From positions 372,001 to 436,000 of the forward strand of contig JADKGN010000004.1 of the NCBI GenBank assembly GCA_016722705.1: DNA of 64,000 nt. Reading direction: 5' to 3'. The stretch is from Candidatus Dechloromonas phosphoritropha (GTDB lineage: Bacteria; Pseudomonadota; Gammaproteobacteria; Burkholderiales; Rhodocyclaceae). This document shows positions 1 to 9,468 of this stretch, in pieces (positions within the stretch are counted from its first letter, which is position 1; each line of letters opens with the position of its first letter). The position numbers and the translations under genes are program-made. The notes under the pieces are model-generated. The model saw nothing but the letters and a program-made list of their open reading frames with translations, had not been told where the DNA came from and ran no database searches.

Positions 1-490
1 TCAGCATCAGCGCCTCTTTCAGGACCTTGTTGCGCTCGCTGCCGCGGTAGCCGATTTCCACCGTTCGCACGCCGGTCAGATTGACCAGATCGACCGACTG
101 GATGGGATAAGGAAAGCGCCAGCGCAGGCCTGGCTCGGTGGTTTCCTTGTAACTGCCGAACTGGAGCACGATGCCGCGTTGCGAGGCATCAACGATATAG
201 AAGCCGGAAGCCAGCCAGATCACGACCGCCAGTGCGGCAAGCAGGCCGACGCCACCACCGAGGAATTTCGGATTGAAGTCGATCTGCGGCAGGCGCGGCC
301 CGTTGCCGCCACCGCCGTTATTGCCGCCTCCGCCGCCCTTTTTGCCGAACATTCCGTTGAGCCTGCGGTTGAAGTCGCGCCACAATTCTTCGAGGTCGGG
401 CGGCCCCTGATTGGGCCGGCGCGGTCCACCGCCGGGCTTGTCGCCGTCGTCACTGCCACGGTTGCCCCATTGCGGGTCGTTGAGAGACAT
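1..490 (-). CDS. hflK: HflK, membrane protease modulator (N-terminal part, runs off the window)
   Basis: The reverse strand from the ATG at 488-490 reads a Gly/Pro/Asn-rich cytoplasmic N-terminus with a poly-Gly/Asn tract, one transmembrane helix at about residues 83-103, then a prohibitin/SPFH-type start (VDASQRGIVLQFGSY). This is the usual architecture of HflK, which with HflC forms the inner-membrane complex that regulates FtsH. The frame stays open to the window edge, so the C-terminus is outside. It lies just downstream of hflX on the same strand, the standard hfq-hflX-hflK order in proteobacteria. Identity rests on the N-terminal pattern and gene order. Confidence 0.9.
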   Translation of the reverse strand, partial: MSLNDPQWGNRGSDDGDKPGGGPRRPNQGPPDLEELWRDFNRRLNGMFGKKGGGGGNNGGGGNGPRLPQIDFNPKFLGGGVGLLAALAVVIWLASGFYIVDASQRGIVLQFGSYKETTEPGLRWRFPYPIQSVDLVNLTGVRTVEIGYRGSERNKVLKEALML

Positions 491-525
491 GAAAATTCCT
501 AGTGTCGGGATCATGTGATTTGGGG

Positions 526-1680
526 TCAGCTTATGTATTCGGGTTGGGCATCGCGAGCGGCGGCCGCCAGTTCGTTGTCGAGAGTTTCTGCCTTGGCCAG
601 AGCATATTCGGCCAGGGAATCACGCAGCAGTTCCAGGCCCTCGCCTGACCGCGCACTGACTCGAACGCGCGAAATACTACCATATTCGTCACGCTCGACT
701 CCAGGCGCGGCTTCGGTCAGGTCGATCTTGTTCCAGATTACCAGCTGCCGTACCTTGCTGGCGCCGATTTCCTCAAGAACCTTGTTCACCTCGAACATTT
801 GCTCGTCGCGGGCATGGCTGGCGCTATCGACGACATGGAGAAGCAAGTCGGCAAAGGCAGCCGCTTCCAGCGTCGCATGGAAGGCGTCGATCAGCGAATG
901 TGGCAGATCGCGGATGAAACCGACGGTATCGGAAATGACGACGTTGCCGGCACCCTCGATCCACAACCTGCGTGACGTGGTATCGAGCGTCGCGAAAAGT
1001 CGATCGGCGGCAAAGACTCCGGCATGGGTCAACGCGTTGAATAGTGTTGACTTGCCGGCATTGGTGTAGCCGACCAACGACACATTGAGCACGTCGCCGC
1101 GCTGCCGCGCCTTGCGTTGCACGCCGCGCTGCCGCGACAGCTTCTTCAGGCGCTCCCTGAGCAGCTTGATGCGGTTGCCGAGCAGACGACGGTCGGTCTC
1201 GAGCTGCTTTTCTCCCGGTCCGCGCAGGCCGATACCTCCGCGCTGGCGTTCGAGGTGAGTCCAGCCGCGCACCAGCCGGGTCGACAAGTACTCGAGCTGG
1301 GCCAGCTCGACCTGCAGCTTGCCCTCGGCGCTCGCGGCGCGCAGGGCGAAAATGTCGAGAATCAGGCTGGTCCGGTCGATCACGCGACAATTGAGTTCGC
1401 GCTCGAGATTGCGTTCCTGCGCCGGCGACAGCTGATGGTTGAAAATCACCAGATCCGCCTCGCCGGCCGCCAGCATGGCGGCGATCTCCTCGACTTTGCC
1501 CTTGCCGGCGAAAGTCTTCGCGTCGGGACTGTGGCGCCGACCGAATACTTCGGCAACGACCAAGCCACCCGCCGATTGGACCAGCAGCCGCACTTCATCA
1601 AGCTGATCCGCGAGATCACCCTGGCCGAAATCAAGCTGAACGACCACCGCCCGCTCACCGGCCGTGGGACGTTCATTCAT
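526..1680 (-). CDS. hflX: Ribosome-associated GTPase HflX
   Basis: A 384-residue protein with the HflX N-terminal domain, a basic coiled-coil linker (GLRGPGEKQLETDRR, about 151-165) and a G domain whose P-loop GYTNAGKST lies near 204-212, followed by a DTVGF switch II and NKIDL (G4). HflX binds the 50S subunit and splits stalled or heat-damaged ribosomes. Length and motif order match the family. It sits between hfq and hflK, 63 bp after the hfq stop. Confidence 0.96.
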   Translation of the reverse strand: MNERPTAGERAVVVQLDFGQGDLADQLDEVRLLVQSAGGLVVAEVFGRRHSPDAKTFAGKGKVEEIAAMLAAGEADLVIFNHQLSPAQERNLERELNCRVIDRTSLILDIFALRAASAEGKLQVELAQLEYLSTRLVRGWTHLERQRGGIGLRGPGEKQLETDRRLLGNRIKLLRERLKKLSRQRGVQRKARQRGDVLNVSLVGYTNAGKSTLFNALTHAGVFAADRLFATLDTTSRRLWIEGAGNVVISDTVGFIRDLPHSLIDAFHATLEAAAFADLLLHVVDSASHARDEQMFEVNKVLEEIGASKVRQLVIWNKIDLTEAAPGVERDEYGSISRVRVSARSGEGLELLRDSLAEYALAKAETLDNELAAAARDAQPEYIS

Positions 1681-1743
1681 GGGAATTTCCGGGAGAAGGA
1701 AGCACAGGCCCGCCGCACGGACGGGAAATTGAAGATGCGCTTA

Positions 1744-1980
1744 TTATTCAGCCGCCTGTTCTTGCTGGAGGCTGACCGGACGGGAAGGCACCACAGTGGA
1801 AATCGCGTGCTTGTAGACCATCTGGGTAACCGTGTTCTTGAGCAGCACGACATACTGATCGAAAGATTCCACCTGACCCTGCAACTTGATGCCATTGACC
1901 AGATAGATGGAAACCGGGACGTGCTCGCGACGAAGCGCGTTGAGAAAGGGGTCTTGGAGCAATTGCCCTTTGTTACTCAT
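1744..1980 (-). CDS. hfq: RNA chaperone Hfq
   Basis: A 78-residue Sm-like protein with Sm1 (NGIKLQGQVESFDQYVVLL) and the Hfq Sm2 signature YKHAIST. The hexamer pairs small RNAs with mRNAs. The short acidic tail after residue 70 is typical of betaproteobacterial forms. It is first in the hfq-hflX-hflK group; the 74 bp between it and the der stop should hold its promoter, although no clear consensus was recognised. Confidence 0.97.
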   Translation of the reverse strand: MSNKGQLLQDPFLNALRREHVPVSIYLVNGIKLQGQVESFDQYVVLLKNTVTQMVYKHAISTVVPSRPVSLQQEQAAE

Positions 1981-2054
1981 GTTGGGGACTCCATGCGGTC
2001 ATGTTGTTATGAGGTGCCTAATGTACCCAAATTTGCCTTGGGATGCCAAGTTAT

Positions 2055-3386
2055 TTACTTCTTGTTATTGTCCGCAAAGGGATTCTTGCTGGTGACGAAC
2101 TGGATGCGCAATGGTGTGCCCTGCAGTTTGAAAGCTTCGCGAAACGTGCTCTCCAGGTAGCGCCGGTAGCTGTCCCCGATCTGGTCGACGGCATTGCCAT
2201 GGACTACAATGATCGGTGGATTGGATCCCCCCTGGTGGGCATAACGCGGCTTCGGCCGGAACATGCCGTGCCGCGGCGGTGGCTGCCGGGCCACCGCATC
2301 GGCCAGCACGCGCGCCAGGCGCGGCGTGGACATCTTGGCCATCGCTGCGGCATAGGCGGCATTGACCGAGCGGAACAGGGCCTCGAGTCCGACATTCTGT
2401 TTGGCCGAAATGAAATGGAATTTCGCGAAGTCGAGGAACTTCAGCTTGTGCTGGAGAATGGTGCGGGTCTGCTCGCGGGCATAGGAATCGAGCCCGTCCC
2501 ACTTGTTGACGGCAACCACCAGTGCCCGCCCGGACTCCACAATGAAGTCGGCGATGCGGGCGTCCTGGTCGGAAACGTCAGCCTGCGCATCGACCATCAG
2601 GATCACGACATTGGCATCCTCGATGGCTTTCAGCGTCTTGACTACCGAAAATTTCTCGATCGACTCGAACACCTTGCCGCGCTTGCGCATGCCCGCGGTA
2701 TCAACGAGCACGTACTGACGGCCGCCGCGTTCGAAATCGATCTCGATCGAATCGCGCGTCGTCCCCGGCGCATCGAAGGCGATGACGCGCTCCTCGCCGA
2801 GCAGGGCGTTGATCAGCGTCGACTTGCCGACGTTCGGGCGACCGACAATGGCGACTCGCACCGCTGCGGATTTCTCTTCGTCCTCTTCCGGCTCGGGAAA
2901 GGAGGCAAGGGCCAGGTCGACCAGATCGCGGACCCCCTCGCCGTGGGCGGCGGAAATGGCATTTGGCTCGCCGAGGCCGAGTTCGTGGAAATCCGCCTCG
3001 ACCATCCCGGATTTCATGCCTTCCGCCTTGTTGACCGCAACCACCACCGGCCGCGCCGCGCGGCGCAGTTTGTCGGCGATTTCCTTGTCGAGCGGAGTCA
3101 CGCCGGAGCGGCCATCGACGACGAAAATCACTGCATCGGCCTCGGCGATGGCCTGTTCAGCCTGGCGCGCCATCTGGCGAACGATACCGTCCTTGGCCAG
3201 CGGTTCGAAACCGCCGGTATCGACCACCAGGTAGGGCTTGCTTCCCAGTCTTCCGTGCCCGTAATGGCGGTCGCGCGTCAGCCCCGGCAAGTCGGCGACG
3301 AGGGCGTCCCGCGACCGTGTCAGGCGATTGAACAGCGTCGACTTGCCGACATTGGGCCGACCGACGAGAACGAGGGTTGGCTTCAT
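2055..3386 (-). CDS. der: Ribosome biogenesis GTPase Der (EngA)
   Basis: A 443-residue protein with two tandem G domains, each with a GRPNVGKST P-loop (near residues 9 and 183), each with its own NK(A/W)(E/D) motif, and a C-terminal KH-like domain. Der is essential for 50S maturation. The start codon overlaps the bamB stop by 4 bp, indicating translational coupling in the bamB-der order known from many proteobacteria. Confidence 0.97.
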   Translation of the reverse strand: MKPTLVLVGRPNVGKSTLFNRLTRSRDALVADLPGLTRDRHYGHGRLGSKPYLVVDTGGFEPLAKDGIVRQMARQAEQAIAEADAVIFVVDGRSGVTPLDKEIADKLRRAARPVVVAVNKAEGMKSGMVEADFHELGLGEPNAISAAHGEGVRDLVDLALASFPEPEEDEEKSAAVRVAIVGRPNVGKSTLINALLGEERVIAFDAPGTTRDSIEIDFERGGRQYVLVDTAGMRKRGKVFESIEKFSVVKTLKAIEDANVVILMVDAQADVSDQDARIADFIVESGRALVVAVNKWDGLDSYAREQTRTILQHKLKFLDFAKFHFISAKQNVGLEALFRSVNAAYAAAMAKMSTPRLARVLADAVARQPPPRHGMFRPKPRYAHQGGSNPPIIVVHGNAVDQIGDSYRRYLESTFREAFKLQGTPLRIQFVTSKNPFADNNKK

Positions 3387-4546
3387 CGCGCCTCGATCGC
3401 GCTGACATTGCCGCCGCCAGTCTGCACCAGGAAGCTCGTGCCCATCGTCTGGATCGGTGTCCGAATCGGGGCGCCATCGGTCTTCTGGCGCGCCACGAAG
3501 CTGCCGTCGTCACGCGCCAGAAAATGGACAACTCCCTCGGCATCGCCGACGGCGACCACGCGACCCTGGACAGCCGGACCGGAAACGCGGCGATTGAGCA
3601 ACTTGTCCTGTTTCCACAAACTGGATCCGGAGGTGCGATCGAGCGCATGGACGGCACCGCGCTCGTCGGTGACGAAAAGATAGCGGTCGCTGAGCGCCAG
3701 TCCCGCAGCGGAGGAAATGTCGCGTGCCCAGAGCAACGCGCCGCCCTGCCCCATGTCGAAACAGGCGACGCGGCCCTGGAAGGCCACCGCGCAGATCTGC
3801 CGTCCGTCGATCGCCGGGACCGAGACGATATCGGCAACGCGATCGAGTTCAGTCGCCCCCTTGGGCGAAGCGACGGGCCCTTCCCAGACCGCCGCGCCGT
3901 TCTGGATCGCCAGGGCGACCAGCTTGCCGCCGGGAAACCCGACGAAGACGAAGCGGTCGGCAAATACCGGCGGCGCTGCGCTGCGCAGCGCAAGCGTCGG
4001 CGTCGACCGCTGATAGACCCATTTGCGGCTACCGTCACCGGCGTCGAGCAGAACCACGCGATTGTCGCCGCTCTTGACGACGACACCATCGGCCCCGACC
4101 GCTGGCGCCGCCAGAACCTCACTCGACACCTTGGCGGTCCACCGCGGCTGACCGTCGCTGGCGGCGAATGCCAGGACATCGCCCTTGCCAGTCGCCACCA
4201 CCACGAGTCGGGAATCGGCTCCGACGCCTGCCGACAGTTGTTGGCCGGCGTTTATCGTCCACTCCTTGCGCCCATCAACCAGCTTGCTGATCTCGCCATT
4301 GCGGGCGGCAACGAAGACCGCGTTGTCGACCACCGCCGGCCTGAAGATGTAGTTGCCAGCCTTGCCGATGCTCGCCGACCATTGATCGCGAACGTTGATG
4401 GTCGGGCTGACCGGTTCCAGCTTCGCCATCTTCGGCCCCGATGAAGCGAAGGGGTTGATCGAATCGAAGGCGTCGGACATCGTCGAGCATCCGCCGACGA
4501 ACAGGCTGGCGCAAGCCAGCAACGATAGGAGACGTGAAGTCATCAT
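3383..4546 (-). CDS. bamB: Outer membrane assembly lipoprotein BamB
   Basis: A 387-residue lipoprotein with a signal peptide ending in a VGGC lipobox (Cys about residue 20), then repeated PQQ-like beta-propeller blades (for example FAASDGQPRWTAKVSS and VLLDAGDGSRKWVYQ). BamB is the periplasmic scaffold of the BAM complex that inserts beta-barrels. It overlaps both the upstream yfgM-like gene and downstream der by 4 bp, so the group is translated as a unit. Confidence 0.95.
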   Translation of the reverse strand: MMTSRLLSLLACASLFVGGCSTMSDAFDSINPFASSGPKMAKLEPVSPTINVRDQWSASIGKAGNYIFRPAVVDNAVFVAARNGEISKLVDGRKEWTINAGQQLSAGVGADSRLVVVATGKGDVLAFAASDGQPRWTAKVSSEVLAAPAVGADGVVVKSGDNRVVLLDAGDGSRKWVYQRSTPTLALRSAAPPVFADRFVFVGFPGGKLVALAIQNGAAVWEGPVASPKGATELDRVADIVSVPAIDGRQICAVAFQGRVACFDMGQGGALLWARDISSAAGLALSDRYLFVTDERGAVHALDRTSGSSLWKQDKLLNRRVSGPAVQGRVVAVGDAEGVVHFLARDDGSFVARQKTDGAPIRTPIQTMGTSFLVQTGGGNVSAIEAR

Positions 4547-5193
4547 GCCGCCTCACCCAGGTTGTCGAGCTTCTGCTGCAACAGTTCCCGGCCGGCGCCG
4601 CCACCCCTGCCTTCGCGAACCTCACCCTTGTCGAGAGCCGCCTTGTAGGCGGTGCGCGCCTCGGCCTTTTTGCCCGAAACGGCCAGCACGTCGCCCTTGA
4701 GTTCGAGGAAGCGGGTGGCGAAGGCCGCGGCATGCGCCGCCTCGAGCTGCTTGAGAGCATCGTCGTAGGCCTTCTCGTCGAGAAGCACCGAGATCAGCCG
4801 CAGGCGGGCCAGATCCTTGATTTCGTCCCTGCCGTTTTCGGCCGCCCAGGTCAGCTGGGCCTTGGCCGTCTTCAGGTCGCCGGCCTCGAAGGACTGACGG
4901 GCGGCAACGAGCGCGCCCAGCGCCGCGTAGCTAGTGCCGCCGAATTTCTCGGCCAGCTCGCCGGCTGCCGCCTTAACTTTCTGCGCATCACGCGCCGCGA
5001 CCGCCTGTTCCAGCACGCCGAAGATGGCCGAGGCCTGAGCCGACTGGCTGCGTTGATGCCAGTTCCAGCCCTGCCAGCCGATTACCGCCAGCGACGCGGC
5101 GACGACGATGCCGGTCACCAGGTTGCCGTACATTTTCCACCAAGTCTTGATGGAGTCTATCTGTTCCTGCTCTTCGAGGTCGTAATGAGCCAT
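4543..5193 (-). CDS. yfgM: YfgM-like membrane-anchored TPR protein
   Basis: A 216-residue protein with a short cytoplasmic N-terminus (DLEEQEQIDSIKTWWK), one transmembrane helix at about residues 24-42 and a periplasmic helical-repeat region. This is the YfgM family, an ancillary factor of the SecYEG/PpiD periplasmic chaperone network. It lies between hisS and bamB, the same order as E. coli hisS-yfgM-bamB-der. Assignment combines architecture and synteny. Confidence 0.9.
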   Translation of the reverse strand: MAHYDLEEQEQIDSIKTWWKMYGNLVTGIVVAASLAVIGWQGWNWHQRSQSAQASAIFGVLEQAVAARDAQKVKAAAGELAEKFGGTSYAALGALVAARQSFEAGDLKTAKAQLTWAAENGRDEIKDLARLRLISVLLDEKAYDDALKQLEAAHAAAFATRFLELKGDVLAVSGKKAEARTAYKAALDKGEVREGRGGGAGRELLQQKLDNLGEAA

Positions 5194-5197
5194 GCGC

Positions 5198-6487
5198 TTA
5201 TTCCTCTTCGTCCGAATCGATCAATTGCCCGATGATGGCTTCCGCCAGATCATCGACCTTCAGTTTCAACTGCGCGCCACCTTCCTCGCGCAAGGGCTTG
5301 AGCTGCGCCTCGCCGGTCGCCGCCTCGTCATCGCCGATGATGACGGCGAAGGTCGCGCCGCTGCCATCGGCCTTCTTCATCTGCGACTTGAAGCTGCCGC
5401 CGCCGCAATGCAGCAATACGTCGATACCCTGGTCACGCAGACCTTCGGCAACGCGAAAGGCGAGACGCGCGGCATCGTCACCCTGATGCACCAGATAAAC
5501 ATCGGGCGCCGGGCCGGCCGGTTCGCCGCCAGCCTCCTTGATCAGCGCGATCAGGCGCTCGATGCCCATCGCGAAGCCGCAAGCCGGCGCCGGCTTGCCA
5601 CCGAGCTGGCCAACCAGTCCGTCGAAGCGCCCGCCAGCACAGACCGTACCCTGGGCACCGAGGCGGTCCGTCACCCACTCGAATACCGTCAGGTTGTAAT
5701 AATCGAGGCCGCGCACCAGGCGCGGGTTGATCTTGTAGGGCAACCCGGCATCGCGCAGGATGCGCTGCACCCCCTCGAAATGCGCCAGTGACTCGGCGCC
5801 GAGAAAATCGATCAACTGCGGCGCGGCGGCGCACAGCTCCTGCAACGCCGGGTTCTTGGTATCGAGGATGCGCAGCGGATTGGTGTACAGGCGGCGCTTG
5901 CCGTCTTCGTCGAGCAGATCCGCGTTTTCCTCGAAATAGGTGACCAGTGCCGCGCGGTGCAGCGCGCGCTCCTCCGATTGGCCGAGACTGTTGAGCTGCA
6001 GTTCGATGCCATCGAGCCCGAGTTCGCCCCACAAGCGGGCGCCCATCAGGATCATTTCAGCATCGATGTCCGGCCCCGCATAGCCGAGCGCCTCGACGCC
6101 AACCTGGTGAAACTGGCGATAGCGCCCCTTTTGCGGGCGCTCGTGGCGGAACATCTGGCCGAGATAATAGAGCCGCGCCGGCTGGCGGGCGATCAGGCTG
6201 TGCTCGATCACGGCGCGCACGCAACCGGCCGTACCTTCCGGGCGCAGGGTCAGCGCCTCGCCGTTCAGGCTGTCGATGAAGGAGTACATTTCCTTCTCGA
6301 CGATGTCGGTCACTTCACCGATCGCCCGCTTGAAGAGCGGCGTCGGCTCGACGATCGGCAGGCGGATCGGCCGGTAGCCGTAGCTTTTCAGCCACGAGCG
6401 GACGATTTCCTCGAACTGTTCCCAGAACTCGGCCTCGGCGGGCAGGATGTCGTTCATCCCGCGCACGGCTTGCAGCGCCTGACTCAT
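5198..6487 (-). CDS. hisS: Histidyl-tRNA synthetase
   Basis: A 429-residue class II synthetase. Motif 2 region (RHERPQKGRYRQFHQ), the His-specific RGLDYYN segment and motif 3 (GFAMGIERLI) are all visible, followed by a C-terminal anticodon-binding domain. It charges tRNA-His. The length is normal. Its ATG overlaps the ispG stop by 4 bp and 4 bp separate its stop from the yfgM start. Confidence 0.97.
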   Translation of the reverse strand: MSQALQAVRGMNDILPAEAEFWEQFEEIVRSWLKSYGYRPIRLPIVEPTPLFKRAIGEVTDIVEKEMYSFIDSLNGEALTLRPEGTAGCVRAVIEHSLIARQPARLYYLGQMFRHERPQKGRYRQFHQVGVEALGYAGPDIDAEMILMGARLWGELGLDGIELQLNSLGQSEERALHRAALVTYFEENADLLDEDGKRRLYTNPLRILDTKNPALQELCAAAPQLIDFLGAESLAHFEGVQRILRDAGLPYKINPRLVRGLDYYNLTVFEWVTDRLGAQGTVCAGGRFDGLVGQLGGKPAPACGFAMGIERLIALIKEAGGEPAGPAPDVYLVHQGDDAARLAFRVAEGLRDQGIDVLLHCGGGSFKSQMKKADGSGATFAVIIGDDEAATGEAQLKPLREEGGAQLKLKVDDLAEAIIGQLIDSDEEE

Positions 6488-7713
6488 GCTTGCAGTTTCT
6501 TCTTGTAGGTGCGCTGGACGTAGCGCTCGATGATGTCCTTGAATTCGCTGGCGATATGGTCGCCCTTGAGCGTGACGGTCTTCTCGCCATCCTCGAAAAC
6601 CGGTGCCGACGGCGCCTCGCCGGTACCGGGCAGCGAGATGCCGATGTTGGCGTGCTTCGACTCGCCCGGCCCGTTGACGATGCAGCCCATGACGGCCAGC
6701 GTCATGTTTTCGGCGCCGTCATAATGTAGTTTCCATTCCGGCATCCTGGCGCGAACGAATTCCTGCACCTCGCCGGCCAGTTCCTGGAACAGGGTGCTGG
6801 TCGTCCGCCCGCACCCGGGGCAAGCCGCAACCATCGGCGTGAAAGCACGCAGTCCCATGGTCTGCAGGATTTCCTGGGCGACGATGACTTCCTGCGCCCG
6901 CGAACCGCCCGGTTCCGGCGTCAGCGAAATACGAATCGTGTCGCCGATGCCTTCCTGAAGCAGGACGGCAAGTGCTGCGGTCGACGCGACAATTCCCTTG
7001 GAACCCATGCCGGCCTCAGTCAGGCCGAGATGCAGCGCGTAATCGGCACGCCTGGCCAGTTCGCGATAGATGGCGATCAGGTCCTGCACGCTCGAGACCT
7101 TGCACGAGAGAATGATTTTTTCGCCGGCCAGCCCGACTTCCTCGGCCCTGGCCGCCGATTCGAGCGCTGACGTCACCATCGCCTGGCGCATGATCGCGGT
7201 GGCATCCAATGGCTGCGGTCGACGCGAATTTTCGTCCATTATTCGTGCCAGCAGGCTCTGATCGAGACTGCCCCAGTTCACGCCGATGCGCACCGGCTTG
7301 TCATACTTGCAGGCCAGCTCGACCATCTGTGCGAACTGCTCGTCCTTCTTTTTGCCGAAACCGACGTTGCCGGGATTGATCCGGTACTTGGCCAGCGCTT
7401 CGGCGCAGGCCGGGTTGTCGCTCAGCAGACGGTGGCCGTTGTAGTGAAAATCGCCGATCAACGGCACGGCACAATCCATGCGGTCGAGATGCTCGCGGAC
7501 TTTTGGGACCGCCGCCGCCGCTTCCTGCGTATTGACAGTGATGCGTACCAGTTCCGAACCGGCGCGCGCCAATTCGGCGCACTGCAGCGCAGTGGCCAGA
7601 TAATCGGCAGTATCGGTATTGGTCATCGACTGGACGACGACCGGCACGCTACCGCCCAGCGGCACGTGGCCAATCAGGCAGCTGCGGGTCAGGCGTTTGG
7701 CCACAGCGGTCAA
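6484..7713 (-). CDS. ispG: 4-hydroxy-3-methylbut-2-enyl-diphosphate synthase IspG
   Basis: A 409-residue MEP-pathway enzyme that reduces MEcPP to HMBPP using a [4Fe-4S] cluster. Cluster ligands appear in ACPGCGRT and MGCIVNGPGES. The frame is open further upstream, but that extension is antisense-like shadow of rodZ. The preferred start is the TTG at 7711-7713, giving MTAVAKRLTRS, because GGAG in the rodZ stop region lies 7 nt upstream and rodZ ends 5 bp before it. The GTG three codons later is the alternative. Confidence 0.93.
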   Translation of the reverse strand: MTAVAKRLTRSCLIGHVPLGGSVPVVVQSMTNTDTADYLATALQCAELARAGSELVRITVNTQEAAAAVPKVREHLDRMDCAVPLIGDFHYNGHRLLSDNPACAEALAKYRINPGNVGFGKKKDEQFAQMVELACKYDKPVRIGVNWGSLDQSLLARIMDENSRRPQPLDATAIMRQAMVTSALESAARAEEVGLAGEKIILSCKVSSVQDLIAIYRELARRADYALHLGLTEAGMGSKGIVASTAALAVLLQEGIGDTIRISLTPEPGGSRAQEVIVAQEILQTMGLRAFTPMVAACPGCGRTTSTLFQELAGEVQEFVRARMPEWKLHYDGAENMTLAVMGCIVNGPGESKHANIGISLPGTGEAPSAPVFEDGEKTVTLKGDHIASEFKDIIERYVQRTYKKKLQA

Positions 7714-7717
7714 CAGC

Positions 7718-8608
7718 TCACTCCAGCACCAGGCGGGCGATTTCACCCTTGGTATGCGGCGCCAGATCGACCGTCTGGCCGCGCCAGAACAGTTTGACGC
7801 CCGGCGCGTTGCCGATGACCAGTGACAGCGGCCCGTGGCCGCCGATGACCTGTTCCGAACCAGCCGCGCCGAGTTGCGAAAAGACGATCTTGTTGTCGCG
7901 GTCCCGAACCTCGACCCACGAATCGCTGGCGAAGACGAAGCGCAGGGGCGCATTCTCGGTGCGCACCGCACCAGGGGCGGCAAGCGGCGCCGGCGCCATT
8001 TCCGCAGGCGCCTGGGCTTGGGGATTCATGACCTGCTGCTGCGTCGAACCCGGCGGGAATACGGGTTCGCTGGATGCTGCCGGCGGAGAACCGGTGGCAG
8101 GTGTCGGCACGGGTTCCTTGTGCGATACTGAATCGATCAGCCCCTGAACACGCTCGCGCAGCGCCGCCAGGTCGTTGGGCAACAGCGCATAGGCCAGCAC
8201 CGCCAGCGCCACGAAAACCAGACCGGAAACGACCAGTGGCCGGTTGCGCCGGTGCTGGCCGCTCGGCATCGCGGTTGGCCGGCCCCCGGGCACGTTCAGG
8301 CTGTCGGCCGGCTTGCCCAAGGTGTCGTCGAGCTGGTCCATCAGCGGCGCCGGGTCGATTTGCAACAGACGGGCATAATTGCGCACGAAGCCGCGAATGA
8401 AGGTCTGGCCCGGCAATCCCTGCCAATTGCCATGCTCCAGCGCCTCGACCTGGCGCGGGCCGAGCTTCAGGGCCAGCGCGACATCGTCCACGGTCATCTG
8501 GCGCATCTCGCGGGCCAGACGTAAACGGGCGCCAACGCCCGGAAGAATCCCGCTGCCCGTCTCGCTCGTCCCGGCAGTCGATTGATCGGATCTGAATGGC
8601 TCGGTCAT
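7718..8608 (-). CDS. rodZ: Cytoskeleton protein RodZ
   Basis: A 296-residue protein with a cytoplasmic Cro-type helix-turn-helix (about residues 25-90, containing MRQMTVDDVALALKL), a transmembrane helix near 125-145, a Pro/Ala/Gln-rich linker and a C-terminal DUF4115 beta domain (SWVEVRDRDNKIVFSQL). RodZ anchors MreB to the membrane for rod shape. Its start overlaps the pilF stop by 4 bp. The pilF-rodZ-ispG-hisS order is conserved. Confidence 0.93.
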   Translation of the reverse strand: MTEPFRSDQSTAGTSETGSGILPGVGARLRLAREMRQMTVDDVALALKLGPRQVEALEHGNWQGLPGQTFIRGFVRNYARLLQIDPAPLMDQLDDTLGKPADSLNVPGGRPTAMPSGQHRRNRPLVVSGLVFVALAVLAYALLPNDLAALRERVQGLIDSVSHKEPVPTPATGSPPAASSEPVFPPGSTQQQVMNPQAQAPAEMAPAPLAAPGAVRTENAPLRFVFASDSWVEVRDRDNKIVFSQLGAAGSEQVIGGHGPLSLVIGNAPGVKLFWRGQTVDLAPHTKGEIARLVLE

Positions 8609-9468
8609 TCAAAATTCCCCTTGAGAAAGGCCTGATATTCCTTCGATGTCAGATAGCGGCCGCGCAACTGCGAGGCGTAATTGCCCTCGCCGGCCTTGTT
8701 GCCCAGCTTGCGCTCGAGGCGAACGCCCAGCCAGAGTGCTTGCGGCGTCGGTGGTTCCATCGCCTTGATCGCCTCGCCCAGATAGACTTTCGCCTCGTCC
8801 AGATTGCCGCGCTGATAGAGCAGTTCCGCGAGTTTGTAGCGGGTTGCCGGAGCGGAATCCCTGGCAAGGCGCAGCGCCTCCAGCAGATAATTCTGCGCCC
8901 CGTCCAAATCCCCGGCCTTCATGGCACAACCGCCCGCGTTGGCGTAAGCGACCTCAGGCGTTTCGTAGAGCGGATCCTTCAGCGCATTCAGGAAGTACTG
9001 GATCGACTGCCGCGGCTGACCGATTTCGCAGAGGAACCAGCCGTAGTTGTTATTGACGTCCGGATTCTTCGGGGCGATATTGAGCGCCCGCCGGAAATCG
9101 TCCTCGGCTTTGGCGTTTTCCTTGAGCTGGGCGTGGACCAGGCCGCGCACGCTGAGTGCCTGAACATTTTCGGGATCCGCCTCGAGGGCAATGCGGGTTT
9201 CCTCGAGCGCCACCGCCATGTTGCCGGCCTGATAATAGGCGGCCGCCAGTTCGGTATGAATCTTGGCGCGGTATTTCGGGTCGACTGGTCTGGCTTGGGT
9301 CGTCTCCGGCTCCGGGACACTGACCGTCCCGCCGCCAGTATTGACGCCGGGGTTCGTCACCGGGGGAATCGTGATCCAGTCCATTTTCTGCTGGGCATGC
9401 GCGGATAGCGCGCAGCATGCGCCAAGGCAAAAAGCCAGAACCCTTCTGTTCATCATCGATCCACCCAT
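8605..9468 (-). CDS. pilF: Type IV pilus biogenesis lipoprotein PilF/PilW
   Basis: A 287-residue TPR protein with a signal peptide and plausible lipobox LGAC, then tandem TPR units from about residue 75. PilF is the pilotin for the PilQ secretin. The frame is open further upstream inside rlmN, but the ATG at 9466-9468 has a perfect AGGAGG 7 nt before it, so that start is chosen. It overlaps the rlmN 3' end by 16 bp. Confidence 0.9.
   Translation of the reverse strand: MGGSMMNRRVLAFCLGACCALSAHAQQKMDWITIPPVTNPGVNTGGGTVSVPEPETTQARPVDPKYRAKIHTELAAAYYQAGNMAVALEETRIALEADPENVQALSVRGLVHAQLKENAKAEDDFRRALNIAPKNPDVNNNYGWFLCEIGQPRQSIQYFLNALKDPLYETPEVAYANAGGCAMKAGDLDGAQNYLLEALRLARDSAPATRYKLAELLYQRGNLDEAKVYLGEAIKAMEPPTPQALWLGVRLERKLGNKAGEGNYASQLRGRYLTSKEYQAFLKGNFE

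Noticed and set aside
1117..2160. Large + strand open frame opposite hflX and hfq
   Set aside because: Shadow frame in GC-rich coding DNA with no ribosome-binding site or family motif; the minus-strand genes are certain.
6484..7983. Longer 499-codon version of ispG
   Set aside because: The first 90 residues are out-of-frame sequence of rodZ; the TTG at 7713 has a proper ribosome-binding site and fits family length.
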